This document shows positions 16,554 through 25,852 of a DNA stretch of 64,000 bases, one piece after another. The position numbers and the translations under genes were made by a program. Numbering within the stretch: position 1 is the first letter of the stretch; each line of letters starts with the position of its first letter. The stretch is from Paludibacter sp. Its GTDB lineage: Bacteria; Bacteroidota; Bacteroidia; Bacteroidales; Paludibacteraceae. Location: assembly GCA_023666945.1 (NCBI GenBank), contig JAMPAY010000012.1:1-64000 (forward strand). The letters are read 5' to 3'. The notes below the pieces were generated by a model. That model was given only the letters and a program-made list of their open reading frames with translations. It was not told the origin of the DNA and did not search any database.

Positions 16554-17219
16554 ATGACCTATCCATCACCTACGTTATTCTGCAAGACAAGCACAAAACT
16601 ACTATTATTGCTGTTTCTATGCCTCTTATCCCCCTCAATGAAAGGTCAGGACTCGTTGCTTGTGCATAGGAAAGTATTACAGGGTTACTCCGGTGGCATG
16701 ATGTTGCATGCCGGTTGGTTAGGCGGACAACGTTCAGCATATCCTTACAATCCGCAAGGGGCCACAGTAGGAATAGGCGGTGCATTGAGGGTAAACCTAT
16801 GGAAACATTTGCGCGTAGGCGGCGAGGGGTACGTATCGAACATGCCGACAGGTATGACAAATGCGCGAGCGACATTGCAAAAAGGCAGTTATATACGCAA
16901 CGGCTGGGGAGGCGTGTTGGCAGACGCTTGCTGGCGCATGGAAAAATGGTGGCCTTACGTAGGTGCCGGCATGGGAGGCGGAGCCAAACGGAGTCTGTTT
17001 ATTGTGGACGGTTCGCAAGATGATTGGCAGAACGAAGAAGAAAGCATATTTAACAAGCAATCGTATTTCTACATATCTCCTTTTGTAGGATTTGACTATG
17101 CGTTGACCCATGCCGTACATCTATCTTTTAAGTTGGATTGTATGGTAAGTATTCATAAAGGTGACTTGATATATCCGATAGGTCCAAGACTATATATAGG
17201 CTTTATGTTTTGCCATTAA
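16554..17219 (+). CDS. exported beta-barrel-like protein of unknown function
   Basis: A 221-aa protein with a signal peptide (basic start, LLLLLFLCLLSPS, cleavage probably after KGQ near residue 31). The mature part alternates polar and hydrophobic residues with many Gly and aromatic residues: GYSGGMMLHAGWLGG, ATVGIGGALRVNLWKHLRVG, YVGAGMGGG, YFYISPFVGFDYAL, and ends in FMFCH. This resembles small outer-membrane beta-barrels of the OmpA-N/PorT-like kind, with a near-terminal aromatic residue. No specific family is recognised. Its start abuts the mfd stop. It may simply ride on the mfd transcript. The tRNA-Ser gene follows. Confidence 0.65.
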   Translation: MTYPSPTLFCKTSTKLLLLLFLCLLSPSMKGQDSLLVHRKVLQGYSGGMMLHAGWLGGQRSAYPYNPQGATVGIGGALRVNLWKHLRVGGEGYVSNMPTGMTNARATLQKGSYIRNGWGGVLADACWRMEKWWPYVGAGMGGGAKRSLFIVDGSQDDWQNEEESIFNKQSYFYISPFVGFDYALTHAVHLSFKLDCMVSIHKGDLIYPIGPRLYIGFMFCH

Positions 17220-17300
17220 GTGCAGGGAATACGAATGCAAAAAAAGAGGCGTAATAGGAAAATAAATGCTTATAGGCTTGTGTAATCGGAAAGAAAGCCG

Positions 17301-17308
17301 TATCTTTG
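17301..17308 (+). promoter_or_regulatory. promoter -7 box of tRNA-Ser
   Basis: TATCTTTG matches TAnnTTTG and ends 31 nt before the mature 5' end of the tRNA. Confidence 0.65.
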
Positions 17309-17339
17309 CAGCCGCTTTCAGAAATGAGGCATAACAGAA

Positions 17340-17426
17340 GGAAAGTTGTCTGAGTGGTCGAAAGAGCCGCACTCGAAATGCGGTGTACGGGTAACCGTAC
17401 CGGGGGTTCGAATCCCTCACTTTCCG
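17340..17426 (+). tRNA. tRNA-Ser (anticodon CGA)
   Basis: GGAAAGT at the 5' end pairs with ACTTTCC at 17419-17425, with G as discriminator base. The anticodon stem CCGCA/TGCGG encloses the loop CTCGAAA with anticodon CGA at 17374-17376. A long variable arm (GTACGG GTAA CCGTAC) marks it as a class II serine tRNA. The T arm has GGTTCGAAT. The full CCA end is not encoded. It reads UCG codons. Confidence 0.97.
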
Positions 17427-17445
17427 CAGAATAACAAAAAATATG

Positions 17446-17480
17446 AACCAAGAGGAGCACCTTTCTCTTGGTTATTTTTT
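17446..17480 (+). terminator. rho-independent terminator after tRNA-Ser
   Basis: AACCAAGAG (17446-17454) pairs with CTCTTGGTT (17465-17473), followed by ATTTTTTT. Confidence 0.85.
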
Positions 17481-17522
17481 TGAGATGATGAGATTATTGA
17501 ATAAGTTGGTTATATATTTGAT

Positions 17523-19226
17523 ATGAAAGGTATTAGCGGGTTTTTTCAACCCAAATTTTTCAGTCTGTTCAAGAAAGGAAATTATGACAAACAGACATTC
17601 GTTTCCGACCTTATTGCCGGGATTATTGTAGGTATTATCGCCTTACCGCTTGCCATCGCCTTTGGTATAGCATCGGGAGTAAGTCCGCAGCAAGGACTGA
17701 TTACCGCTATCGTAGCAGGTTTTTTGGTATCGCTATTCGGCGGTTCTCGTTTTCTCATAGGCGGACCTACCGGTGCTTTTATCGTGATAGTTGCCGGAAT
17801 TATAGCCCAATACGGTATGCAGGGTTTGCTAATTGCCACAATAATGGCGGGCATATTCCTGATTATAATGGGTGTATGTAAGATGGGTATCATTTTCAAG
17901 TTTATCCCCTATCCTATTGTTGTGGGATTCACCAGCGGTATTGCCTTGACTATCTTCTCTACACAGATGAAAGACTTTTTCGGTTTCAATATGGATGTAC
18001 CTGCAGGTTTTATCCCCGAATGGATATGCTATTTCCGGAATATAACGCATATCAATTGGGCAGAAACAGCCATGAGCGTTGCTTGTCTGCTTATTATCGT
18101 TGTATGGGGGCGTTATAGCAAAAAAATACCGGGTTCGCTGATTGTGCTGATTGTAGGTACGGCTGCTTCGGTGTTGCTGCATCGGTTTGCAGGTATCGAC
18201 CTTGCCACCATAGGTACAAAGTTCCCTGAATTGGCAGAAGGCTTGCCCATGCCCAAACCTGTGGCTCCTGCTTTTGACTATGCCACTATTAAGGGGTTGG
18301 TATCGCCCGCTTTTACCATTGCCATTTTGTGTGCTATAGAATCGTTATTGGCAGCAATGGTGGCTGACGGTGTAACCGGTAAACATCATAATTCGAATAC
18401 GGAATTGATTGGGCAAGGCATAGCCAACATTATAACCCCACTCTTTGGGGGTATACCTGCCACTGGCGCCATAGCCCGCACCATGGCGAATATCAACAAC
18501 GGTGGAAAATCGCCCGTTGCCGGTATTATTCACGCCATTGTGCTTTTGCTTATCTACTTATTCCTCATGCCCTATGCCGTATATATTCCACTATCGTGCT
18601 TGGCTGCTATATTGGTGATGGTAGCCTACAACATGAGTGAGTGGCGCACATTCAAATATCTGCTACGCGGTGACAAATCAGATATTGCCGTACTGCTTAT
18701 TACTTTCTTCCTCACCGTTTTGATTGATTTGACGGTGGCTATAGAAGTGGGAGTGGTGCTTGCCATAGGTTTGTTTGTACGCCGTGTAATGCAAACATCG
18801 TCGATACAAGTGATTGAAGAAGCCGAAGTATTGGCAACGGAAAATGAGGAAGTGATAAATCCTGATGATACGGAACATTTGGATATTCCCGAAGGAGTGG
18901 AGATTTACGAAATAAACGGTCCTTTCTTCTTTGGCTTAGCCAGCAAATTTGAGGAATTGGACAAGAATCGTAAAGCCGGTGTTAAGGTACGTATTATCCG
19001 TATGCGTAAAGTGCCTTTTATCGATTCGACGGGTATCAACAACCTGCATAACCTTTGCGAACGTACCCACAAACGCGGCATACAAGTGATATTGTCGGGC
19101 GTAAACGACGAAGTGCGTACATCGCTACTGAAATTCGGAATGGACAAAGAGATTGGAGAAGAATTTATTCAACCGCATATAATTCCTGCATTGGAAAAAG
19201 CCAAAGAAGTATTGGCCAAGCAATGA
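17523..19226 (+). CDS. SulP-family anion transporter with STAS domain
   Basis: A 567-aa inner-membrane carrier of the SLC26/SulP family, which moves sulfate, bicarbonate or dicarboxylates. The first hydrophobic block carries the family signature GIIVGIIALPLAIAFGIASG (about residues 32-51) and FGGSRFLIGGPTGAFIVIVA (about 74-93). Later segments include SPAFTIAILCAIESLLAAMV and GNIITPLFGGIPATGAIART-like motifs. From about residue 450 a cytoplasmic STAS domain follows, with FIDSTGINNLHNLC as its nucleotide-binding-like loop. Length is typical. It stands alone between a tRNA terminator and the next promoter. Substrate cannot be assigned; no carbonic anhydrase is adjacent. Confidence 0.93.
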   Translation: MKGISGFFQPKFFSLFKKGNYDKQTFVSDLIAGIIVGIIALPLAIAFGIASGVSPQQGLITAIVAGFLVSLFGGSRFLIGGPTGAFIVIVAGIIAQYGMQGLLIATIMAGIFLIIMGVCKMGIIFKFIPYPIVVGFTSGIALTIFSTQMKDFFGFNMDVPAGFIPEWICYFRNITHINWAETAMSVACLLIIVVWGRYSKKIPGSLIVLIVGTAASVLLHRFAGIDLATIGTKFPELAEGLPMPKPVAPAFDYATIKGLVSPAFTIAILCAIESLLAAMVADGVTGKHHNSNTELIGQGIANIITPLFGGIPATGAIARTMANINNGGKSPVAGIIHAIVLLLIYLFLMPYAVYIPLSCLAAILVMVAYNMSEWRTFKYLLRGDKSDIAVLLITFFLTVLIDLTVAIEVGVVLAIGLFVRRVMQTSSIQVIEEAEVLATENEEVINPDDTEHLDIPEGVEIYEINGPFFFGLASKFEELDKNRKAGVKVRIIRMRKVPFIDSTGINNLHNLCERTHKRGIQVILSGVNDEVRTSLLKFGMDKEIGEEFIQPHIIPALEKAKEVLAKQ

Positions 19227-19443
19227 CATGCAACGATTGCCACCGATACTGCAAGGCATATACATTGTGGTTGAGCGTTTTCGTTTTAACAACAAAGCAT
19301 TATGACATGGAACAGAGAATCGGCACATACACAAGCCGACAGAGACAATCATTCTAACCAACTAAACCCAAACAACGAAGAGTACACACATTCAAGGGGC
19401 GACAACGACTAAGCAGCGGTTTGCAGTTGTCGGAATTTAGTTG

Positions 19444-19451
19444 TAACTTTG
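19444..19451 (+). promoter_or_regulatory. promoter -7 box of the RIC-LuxR/tilS/aroE group
   Basis: TAACTTTG matches TAnnTTTG and lies 27 nt before the regulator start. The 210-bp stretch before it (19227-19443) shows no gene. Confidence 0.6.
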
Positions 19452-19478
19452 CAATTGTAATATGTAACTTAAACAATC

Positions 19479-20408
19479 ATGTACTCTGCAACTGATAAGA
19501 TGTCAGACCTAATGTCGTCTGAACCGCAAGCATTGTCTGTTATTGCACGTTTTGGATTGCCATTGGGCGTGGAAGACAAAACCATACAAGAGGTGTGCGA
19601 TGAGCATAATGTGCACATCGCCACATTCTTGGCCATCGTCAATTATAAAGCCGATGACGTTTCTACCGATATACCTCAACTATCCATTGAGACACTGCTC
19701 AATTATCTTAGAGCAGCCCACAACTATTTTCTTGATTTTGCGCTCCCCACTCTACGCCGTAAACTCATAGAAGCCATCAATACTTCGGTAAATGCATCAA
19801 AGATTCCCCTCCTCATCATTAAGTGTTTTGACGAGTATGCACACGAAATAATGCTGCACATGCAGCAGGAAAATGAGGCGGTCTTTCCCTATGTAGAGAG
19901 CCTGTTGCAAGGTAAGAAAACCGAATATAACATCGAACTTTTTGCCAAGCAACATAGGGCTGTGGATGATAGGAATATTGTGGTAAAACTCAACGAACTG
20001 AAGAACCTCATCATCAAATACTATCCGCAAACCGAGACCAACCTATTGCTTATTTCCGCACTATGCGACCTCTTCGGTATTGAAACCGAATTGGGTACTC
20101 ACTGCGCCATAGAAGATAACTTGCTCATCCCGCTTGTCAGACATCTGGAACAACGAAAAAACACTATACTTCCTACCACTGACAGCGAAGAGCAAACAGA
20201 AGAACTATCCGACCGCGAAAAAGATGTATTGAGAGAGATTGTCCGAGGATTGAGTAATAAAGAGATAGCAGATCAGTTGTGCATATCGGTGCATACCGTT
20301 ATCTCGCACCGCAAAAATATCTCAAAGAAATTGCATATACATTCTCCTGCAGGACTCACGATTTATGCCATCGTAAACAAACTTGTAGACATAAACAGTT
20401 TGAACTGA
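19479..20408 (+). CDS. hemerythrin-like (RIC-type) domain fused to a LuxR-type HTH regulator
   Basis: A 309-aa fusion. Residues 1-60 resemble the ScdA/YtfE N-terminal domain, but the usual Cys-Cys-Gly-Gly motif is replaced by PLGVED, so its cysteine chemistry is lost. Residues 75-225 form a hemerythrin-like bundle with candidate di-iron ligands in the expected order: His in LRAAHNYF, HEIMLHMQQENEAVF, KQHRAVDD and GTHCAIEDNLLIPL. Residues 240-309 are a LuxR/GerE helix-turn-helix (LSDREKDVLREIVRGLSNKE, then ISVHTVISHRKNISKKL). RIC proteins handle iron-sulfur damage by nitric oxide or oxygen, so this may be a transcription factor that senses these through di-iron. tilS starts 21 bp downstream. 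Confidence 0.8.
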   Translation: MYSATDKMSDLMSSEPQALSVIARFGLPLGVEDKTIQEVCDEHNVHIATFLAIVNYKADDVSTDIPQLSIETLLNYLRAAHNYFLDFALPTLRRKLIEAINTSVNASKIPLLIIKCFDEYAHEIMLHMQQENEAVFPYVESLLQGKKTEYNIELFAKQHRAVDDRNIVVKLNELKNLIIKYYPQTETNLLLISALCDLFGIETELGTHCAIEDNLLIPLVRHLEQRKNTILPTTDSEEQTEELSDREKDVLREIVRGLSNKEIADQLCISVHTVISHRKNISKKLHIHSPAGLTIYAIVNKLVDINSLN

Positions 20409-20429
20409 TATGCCCTTGCTCCATTAAGT

Positions 20430-21707
20430 ATGCTCAGAAGAATACAGCAATATATCAAGCACCACGACCTACTATCACCAACCGACAAAGTATTGGTAGC
20501 ACTAAGCGGCGGAGCCGATTCGGTGGCGTTGCTCGACATCTTGCTCAGAGCGGGATATACTTGTGTGGCAGTGCACTGCAATTTTCACCTGCGCGGAGAA
20601 GAATCTGACAGAGATGAAGTTTTTGTACAACACCTCTGTCAGCAACTCGACACCCCGCTCTTGATTAAACACTTTGACACACAACACTATGCAAAAGAGC
20701 ATGGCATATCCATAGAAATGGCTGCCAGAGATTTGCGCTACGAATGGTTTGCGCACTGCCTGCAGACCGAACAATGCCGGGCAGTGGCAGTGGCACATCA
20801 TCGGAACGACCAAGCCGAAACGCTCTTGCTCAATCTTAAGCGCGGTACCGGATTGAGGGGATTGTGCGGTATGCACCCGCGCAACGGACACATTGTTCGT
20901 CCTCTTTTGTGTGTAACGCATGAAGATATACTCAACTATTTAAGCATTAGGCATCTTGAGCATGTAGAAGACTCAACGAATACCGACACAGCCTATCGGC
21001 GCAATGCCATACGTGCATGGTTGCAAACATGTTCTAAAGCCGAAACCGAACATATAGCCGACACTTGTACGCATATGCAGGGCTACAAACAAATAGTACA
21101 AGCCTATATTGACACCTTGCGCCCTACTCTGCTAAGCAGCACTGGAAACGAGATGCGCATAGACATTGAACGTTTGCTTGCCGCTCCCTCTCCGGAAATA
21201 GTACTCTACGAACTATTGCTCCCATACGGATTCACACAAACCGATGACATATTCCGCAGTCTCAAAGGGAATGCCGGAAAACAATTTTTCTCCCCTCGGT
21301 ATACGGCAATCAAAGACCGTACCCACATTATTATAACACCTACCACCGAGTGCGAAGATAAAACACCGGAATTAACATACATTATTCGCCTCATTAAGGC
21401 AACCGAAACATACCCCAAAGCAGCCGCATTGCAAATGGTGGCAGATAGCCGCATTGCAGACGAGCCACTCACTATCAGACGGTGGAAAGCAGGCGATTGG
21501 TTTATACCTATTGGTATGAAAGGCAAACGAAAGGTTTCCGATTTCTTAAAGGATCTGAAAGTGCCGCTCACAGAGAAACAACAAGTGTGGGTAGTATGTT
21601 CGGGAGAAAATATAGCATGGGTTGTAGGGTACAGAATTGACAATCGATTCAAAGTAACTAACGCCACCCAACAAGTGGCAGAGATAAAAATAACTTTTCC
21701 TGCATGA
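20430..21707 (+). CDS. tilS: tRNA(Ile)-lysidine synthase
   Basis: A 425-aa enzyme that converts C34 of the tRNA-Ile(CAU) anticodon to lysidine, so that it reads AUA. The PP-loop ATP-binding motif LSGGADSVALL lies at about residue 26, followed by VAVHCNFHLRGEESDRDEVF and AVAHHRNDQAETLLLNLKRG, all conserved in TilS. The C-terminal substrate-binding domain (from about residue 340, RRWKAGDWFIPIGMKGKRKV then SDFLKDLKVP) is complete, matching the long two-domain form. The stop overlaps the start of aroE by 4 nt. The upstream regulator lies 21 bp away on the same strand. Essential in most bacteria. Confidence 0.95.
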   Translation: MLRRIQQYIKHHDLLSPTDKVLVALSGGADSVALLDILLRAGYTCVAVHCNFHLRGEESDRDEVFVQHLCQQLDTPLLIKHFDTQHYAKEHGISIEMAARDLRYEWFAHCLQTEQCRAVAVAHHRNDQAETLLLNLKRGTGLRGLCGMHPRNGHIVRPLLCVTHEDILNYLSIRHLEHVEDSTNTDTAYRRNAIRAWLQTCSKAETEHIADTCTHMQGYKQIVQAYIDTLRPTLLSSTGNEMRIDIERLLAAPSPEIVLYELLLPYGFTQTDDIFRSLKGNAGKQFFSPRYTAIKDRTHIIITPTTECEDKTPELTYIIRLIKATETYPKAAALQMVADSRIADEPLTIRRWKAGDWFIPIGMKGKRKVSDFLKDLKVPLTEKQQVWVVCSGENIAWVVGYRIDNRFKVTNATQQVAEIKITFPA

Positions 21708-22456
21708 GATATTTTGGTATTATAGGTAAGCCCTTAGCACACTCGTTTTCTGCCCAATACTTTACCGAAAAGTTTGCGCAACAACACATTGATGCCATCT
21801 ACACCCTCTACCCGCTTGATACGATAGATGATTTCAGACTATTACTTCAACTGCACGATTTTACGGGTATGAATGTTACCCTCCCCTATAAAGAACAGAT
21901 CATTCCGTATTTGGATGCATTGGACACTACCGCTCAGGCTATTGGAGCCGTTAATGTAATTCGTTTCTTAAACGGTCAACTCACAGGATTTAATACCGAT
22001 GTTATCGGTTTTCGCAACTCTCTCTGTCCGTTGCTGCAGCCGCACCATACGCATGCTTTGGTGTTAGGAACAGGCGGAGCCGCCAAAGCCGTATATTACG
22101 GATTGCAAACCTTGGGAATTGAACCTACCTATGTATCGCGCAGACATCAACAAATAACCGTAGGCAATACAACGACCGATACCCTTGTGTATGATCAACT
22201 CAACGAAACAATAATTGCACGCAATACACTGATTGTCAATTGTACGCCCTTAGGCATGTATCCGGAAGTGGACACATGCGCCCCCATTCCATATAACCTG
22301 CTTACCGAACAACATCTGCTCTACGATGTAGTATATAATCCGCAGAAGACCCTATTCCTACAACGTGGAGAGCAACAAGGATGCCGCATACAGAACGGTT
22401 TAGCAATGCTTTGGGGGCAAGCCGAAGCCGCTTGGCGTATTTGGAACAGAGAATAA
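21704..22456 (+). CDS. aroE: shikimate dehydrogenase
   Basis: A 250-aa NADPH-dependent enzyme reducing 3-dehydroshikimate to shikimate in aromatic amino-acid synthesis. Substrate-binding residues are visible in GKPLAHSFSAQYF (residues 7-19), the catalytic lysine in MNVTLPYKEQ (about residue 64) and the aspartate of GFNTDVIGF (about 100). The nucleotide-binding loop is GTGGAAKAV. The C-terminal NGLAMLWGQAEAAWRIW is conserved. It is slightly shorter than the E. coli enzyme (272 aa), as is common in this phylum. It overlaps tilS by ATGA and no terminator-like hairpin is obvious downstream; 22457-22683 is AT-rich and gene-free. Confidence 0.95.
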   Translation: MRYFGIIGKPLAHSFSAQYFTEKFAQQHIDAIYTLYPLDTIDDFRLLLQLHDFTGMNVTLPYKEQIIPYLDALDTTAQAIGAVNVIRFLNGQLTGFNTDVIGFRNSLCPLLQPHHTHALVLGTGGAAKAVYYGLQTLGIEPTYVSRRHQQITVGNTTTDTLVYDQLNETIIARNTLIVNCTPLGMYPEVDTCAPIPYNLLTEQHLLYDVVYNPQKTLFLQRGEQQGCRIQNGLAMLWGQAEAAWRIWNRE

Positions 22457-22687
22457 ATATTCCTCCATACATACAGTACCTCCACACATAGCCTATTCAT
22501 TGCCTATTTGGTTAGGTTTGTCTATGGAAAAAGACACACAGCAAAACAACTGTTTCTATTTGTGAGCAGATAAGTTGCGAGTTGGTACAACATCGCAGAT
22601 GTTCTATCGGTAAGCAAACAACAATAACGTGATACACAATACGCAAAGCAGTCCATAAGCCATCTACTGCTAAACCGAAAGCGTAAC

Positions 22688-22718
22688 TTTGTATTTTCGA
22701 TATTTTGTTGTATCTTTG
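22688..22718 (+). promoter_or_regulatory. promoter of the DUF4831-DUF4835 pair, -33 and -7 boxes
   Basis: TTTG at 22688-22691 and TATCTTTG at 22711-22718 are separated by 19 bp, a textbook Bacteroidota promoter. It fixes the start of the next gene at the ATG at 22740, since an upstream in-frame ATG (22689) lies inside the promoter. Confidence 0.75.
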
Positions 22719-22739
22719 CCCGATAAATATGGTAATCCT

Positions 22740-23780
22740 ATGAAAAAGATAAGGTTTCTACTCGCTTTGCTTGGTATGGTACTGACAGCGAATGCCCAAG
22801 ACATAACACAGAACGACGGTTCTCTCGTTTACTATATGCCTAAACAGGTATTGGTATTTGACATCGAATATCAGGAAGCAACACAAGAGCGAGGGATATT
22901 TTACCAATACTCTGAACGTTATTTGGGAACAAAAGACATTGTTACCGAAAACCAAACCACGTACACCCTTACCAACATTGCACTCCATACGCAAACCCAA
23001 GCAGACAAGGCACGTGCTTATAGAGTTTATTTTAACGAGAAATACCCCATTTGCTCTTTGCTGAATCTGACAGAAAAGGGATTGTTGGCAGGCGTAAACC
23101 TACCGGCAGCGTCTTGCCCCAAACCTACAAAAAAGTTAAGCAAGCAACAGGCTGCCGAAACACACAATACTACGGTAATGCCTCTGCTGGAAGAACAATT
23201 GGTTGCCAACTCTACCGCTAAAATGGCAGAAGGTACTGCGCGACAAATTTATCGCATTCGCGAAACCCGTCTTAATCTGTTGGCAGGTGATGCCGACCAT
23301 GTACCTGCCGACGGTAAAGCGATGCAACTCGTATTGGCAGAATTGGACAAACAAGAACAAGCACTGACCGAACTCTTTGTAGGGCGTACCACAGTAAAGA
23401 CCTTACACAAAAAGGTTATTTACACGCCCGAAACAAGTACGGAGAATGCTATTCTATTTCGTTTCTCCGCTTATCAAGGACTTGTCGATGAAAACGATCT
23501 AAGTGGTGAGCCTTATTACCTGACCCTACAATTGTATAGGCAAAACGCCAATACGGACAACGATAGTCCTAAAAAACAGGCTGCACTCTCCCCTATTTAC
23601 TACAACATTCCGGGAAGTGCCAACATCACTCTATTCAACGCCGAGCAAACATGGATAGAAACCACTGTTGATATTCCGCAAGCAGGCATAGCCAAAGCCC
23701 TCCCGCTTGCACTATTTAATAGTAACCTACAGGTTCGTTTCAACACTAAAACAGGCGCTATTCAATCGATTACACAATGA
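22740..23780 (+). CDS. DUF4831 family exported protein
   Basis: A 346-aa protein with a signal peptide (MKKIRFLLALLGMVLTANAQ, cleavage after the AQ-type site near residue 20). The mature part opens with a short strand SLVYYMPKQVLVFDIEYQEA, then RGIFYQYSERYLGTKDIV, which is the hallmark order of DUF4831 proteins, and has a C-terminal beta-rich domain. These proteins are conserved in Bacteroidales and presumed periplasmic or outer-membrane associated; their function is unknown. The stop overlaps the start of the DUF4835 gene by 4 nt, so the two are made together. The start was chosen from the promoter position. Confidence 0.8.
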   Translation: MKKIRFLLALLGMVLTANAQDITQNDGSLVYYMPKQVLVFDIEYQEATQERGIFYQYSERYLGTKDIVTENQTTYTLTNIALHTQTQADKARAYRVYFNEKYPICSLLNLTEKGLLAGVNLPAASCPKPTKKLSKQQAAETHNTTVMPLLEEQLVANSTAKMAEGTARQIYRIRETRLNLLAGDADHVPADGKAMQLVLAELDKQEQALTELFVGRTTVKTLHKKVIYTPETSTENAILFRFSAYQGLVDENDLSGEPYYLTLQLYRQNANTDNDSPKKQAALSPIYYNIPGSANITLFNAEQTWIETTVDIPQAGIAKALPLALFNSNLQVRFNTKTGAIQSITQ

Positions 23781-24700
23781 GAAAAAGCAGTATATACCGA
23801 TGCTTTGCCATAGCAACATCTCTGTTGTGTTTCACCATAGGAGTGCAGGCACAAGAGTTGGCATGTACGGTAACCGTAAATGCCGACCAAATAGAAGGGT
23901 CGAACAAATCGGTGTTCAATACCTTGCAGCAAGCCGTTTCGGAATATGTGAACACGATGCGTTGGACCAACATGACCTTTACGGAACAAGAAAAGATCGA
24001 GTGCAGCATGATGATTATTGTGAGTGCCGTATCGGACAATATGTTCACTGCTGAATTTCAAGTGCAATCGCGCCGTCCCGTGTATGGTTCTTCATACACC
24101 ACCACTCTGCTCAACTTCAAGGATAATTATTTTAATTTCACCTATCAAGAATACGACCGATTGGAATATCAGGAAAATGTATTCACCACCAACCTGACTG
24201 CAATGTTGGCATATTATTGCTACTTGATAATCGGTCATGATATGGATAGTTTCGCTCGGTTGGGCGGCACCCCTTATTTTCAGCAATGCGAGAACATTGT
24301 TAGTGCAGCCCAATCCGCTTCGTTGGAAAGCAGCGAACAAACCGGTTGGAAAGCCTTTGACAGCAATCGCAACCGCTATGCACTGATCAATAACTTGATG
24401 GATGAAGCCTTTAAGGGGTATAGAAATTTCTTCTATGAATATCATCGCTTGGCATTAGACCAAATGGTCAACAACGTAGGCAACGCCCGCGCACGTATTG
24501 CAGAAGGCTTGCCCGTATTGCGCGATGCCAACCGTGCCCGTCCTGCCACCTATGTAATCAACACATTTCTGGATGCTAAAGCCGATGAACTGACCGACAT
24601 CTTCAGCAAAGGAACCGAAGCCGAAAAGAAAGCGGTGTACGAAGTGTTGATGGATATCGACCCCACACGCGGCAATACCTACGAAAAGATAAAAAAATAA
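23777..24700 (+). CDS. DUF4835 family exported protein (PorD-like)
   Basis: A 307-aa secreted protein. Signal peptide: about residues 1-25, ending VQAQ. The mature N-terminus LACTVTVNADQIEGSNKSVF is the family mark, followed by LQQAVSEYVNTMRWTNMTF and SRRPVYGSSYTTTLLNFKDN, and a helical C-terminal half. Several annotation pipelines call this family PorD, linking it to type IX secretion, but the mechanistic role is not established. No other type IX secretion gene is in the window. It overlaps the DUF4831 gene by ATGA. The downstream 145 bp to the next gene contain no clear terminator. Confidence 0.82.
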   Translation: MRKSSIYRCFAIATSLLCFTIGVQAQELACTVTVNADQIEGSNKSVFNTLQQAVSEYVNTMRWTNMTFTEQEKIECSMMIIVSAVSDNMFTAEFQVQSRRPVYGSSYTTTLLNFKDNYFNFTYQEYDRLEYQENVFTTNLTAMLAYYCYLIIGHDMDSFARLGGTPYFQQCENIVSAAQSASLESSEQTGWKAFDSNRNRYALINNLMDEAFKGYRNFFYEYHRLALDQMVNNVGNARARIAEGLPVLRDANRARPATYVINTFLDAKADELTDIFSKGTEAEKKAVYEVLMDIDPTRGNTYEKIKK

Positions 24701-24845
24701 TAATCCGTAAGTTACTTCTATAGCGATAAAAAAATAACACCAAAATAGTTACGCTATTTTGCTATTGCGTACATTGTGAGTATATCTAAAGCACTGCAAT
24801 AGACAAATTGAATCATCTGAATTAATGGGTTTTAAATAGTAAAGG

Positions 24846-25277
24846 ATGCCGATAAGTATACAAAAAGCCACGCCAACAGATTACCCCAAATTAACTGAAA
24901 TATGGGAACGTTCCGTTCGTGCTACACATCATTTTTTGCAAGAGGAAGATTTAGCAGAAATAAAAACGGCATTACCCACTGCCTATTTTCCGAATGTTGA
25001 TGTATGGATTATAGTTGAAAATGACATTTATATTGGATTTATTGGTATAGCAGAAAGTACGATTGAAATGTTATTTATCGATTCACATTATCAAGCATTA
25101 GGATATGGTTCTAAATTGATTGCATTTGCACTTGTACATGGCGCAACGAAAGTTGATGTAAACGAACAAAACATACAAGCATTCGCATTCTACCGGAACA
25201 AAGGGTTTCGTGTTATTGGACGTGATGAAACGGATAGTGCGGGTAAAGCATATCCTATACTGCACATGAAATTGTAA
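24846..25277 (+). CDS. GNAT-family N-acetyltransferase
   Basis: A 143-aa GNAT protein. ISIQKATPTDYPKLTEIWER starts the fold, IEMLFIDSHYQALGYGSKLI (about residues 75-94) holds the acetyl-CoA pyrophosphate loop Q-x-x-G-x-G, and VNEQNIQAFAFYRNKGFRVI is the typical final motif. A YjaB-like or phosphinothricin-type substrate range is possible; none is proven. It is followed 5 bp later by a second, unrelated-looking GNAT gene. Both genes look more AT-rich than their neighbours, compatible with recent acquisition, though this was judged by eye only. Confidence 0.85.
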   Translation: MPISIQKATPTDYPKLTEIWERSVRATHHFLQEEDLAEIKTALPTAYFPNVDVWIIVENDIYIGFIGIAESTIEMLFIDSHYQALGYGSKLIAFALVHGATKVDVNEQNIQAFAFYRNKGFRVIGRDETDSAGKAYPILHMKL

Positions 25278-25282
25278 TAGAT

Positions 25283-25756
25283 ATGGATATAAAGGAATAT
25301 AAATCAAAGGATTTACCTGCTATTGCAAATTTGTTCTACAATACAGTACATACAATTAACATAAAAGACTATACCCGCGAACAAGTATATGCATGGGCCA
25401 CTGGTAGTATTGATATGGAACAATGGGATAAATCTATGCATAAACATACTACACTTGTGGCATGGGAAGACAATACTATTATAGGATTTGGAGACATTGA
25501 TGCCAATGGCTTCTTAGACCGATTGTATGTAGACTCCAAACACCAAGGCAAAGGCATCGCCACTGCGTTATGTCATCAATTGGAACGTTCTGTAAATGTA
25601 GAACGTATCTTTACATACGCATCCATTACAGCAAAACCATTCTTCGAAAAAAGAGGCTACAAGGTGATTAAAAAACAGACCATTGAGCGAAAAGGAATCT
25701 GTTTGACCAATTTTCTAATGGAATTACACAGGCAGAAAACCGATAAAAGCATATAA
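25283..25756 (+). CDS. GNAT-family N-acetyltransferase
   Basis: A 157-aa GNAT protein. It contains IIGFGDIDANGFLDRLYVDS leading into the acetyl-CoA loop KHQGKGIATALCHQLE (about residues 87-102), then the ASITAKPFFEKRGYKVIKKQ motif that closes the fold. This is the pattern of small YafP-like acetyltransferases. It lies 5 bp after another GNAT gene and ends about 100 bp before the recN promoter. The two adjacent acetyltransferases are not close copies; similarity is limited to the family motif, so a recent duplication is unlikely. Substrate unknown. Confidence 0.85.
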   Translation: MDIKEYKSKDLPAIANLFYNTVHTINIKDYTREQVYAWATGSIDMEQWDKSMHKHTTLVAWEDNTIIGFGDIDANGFLDRLYVDSKHQGKGIATALCHQLERSVNVERIFTYASITAKPFFEKRGYKVIKKQTIERKGICLTNFLMELHRQKTDKSI

Positions 25757-25852
25757 CCTGTCCATGGACATCATCACAACAACCTCCATCGCGATAAGAT
25801 TCTTCAAGCGGAAATCGTAACGGTATATTTGATATTCTCAATAATTATTGCT

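Noticed and set aside
24846..25756. Two GNAT genes as a toxin-antitoxin pair
   Set aside because: GNAT toxins are paired with a small DNA-binding antitoxin, which is absent; both genes are plain acetyltransferases.
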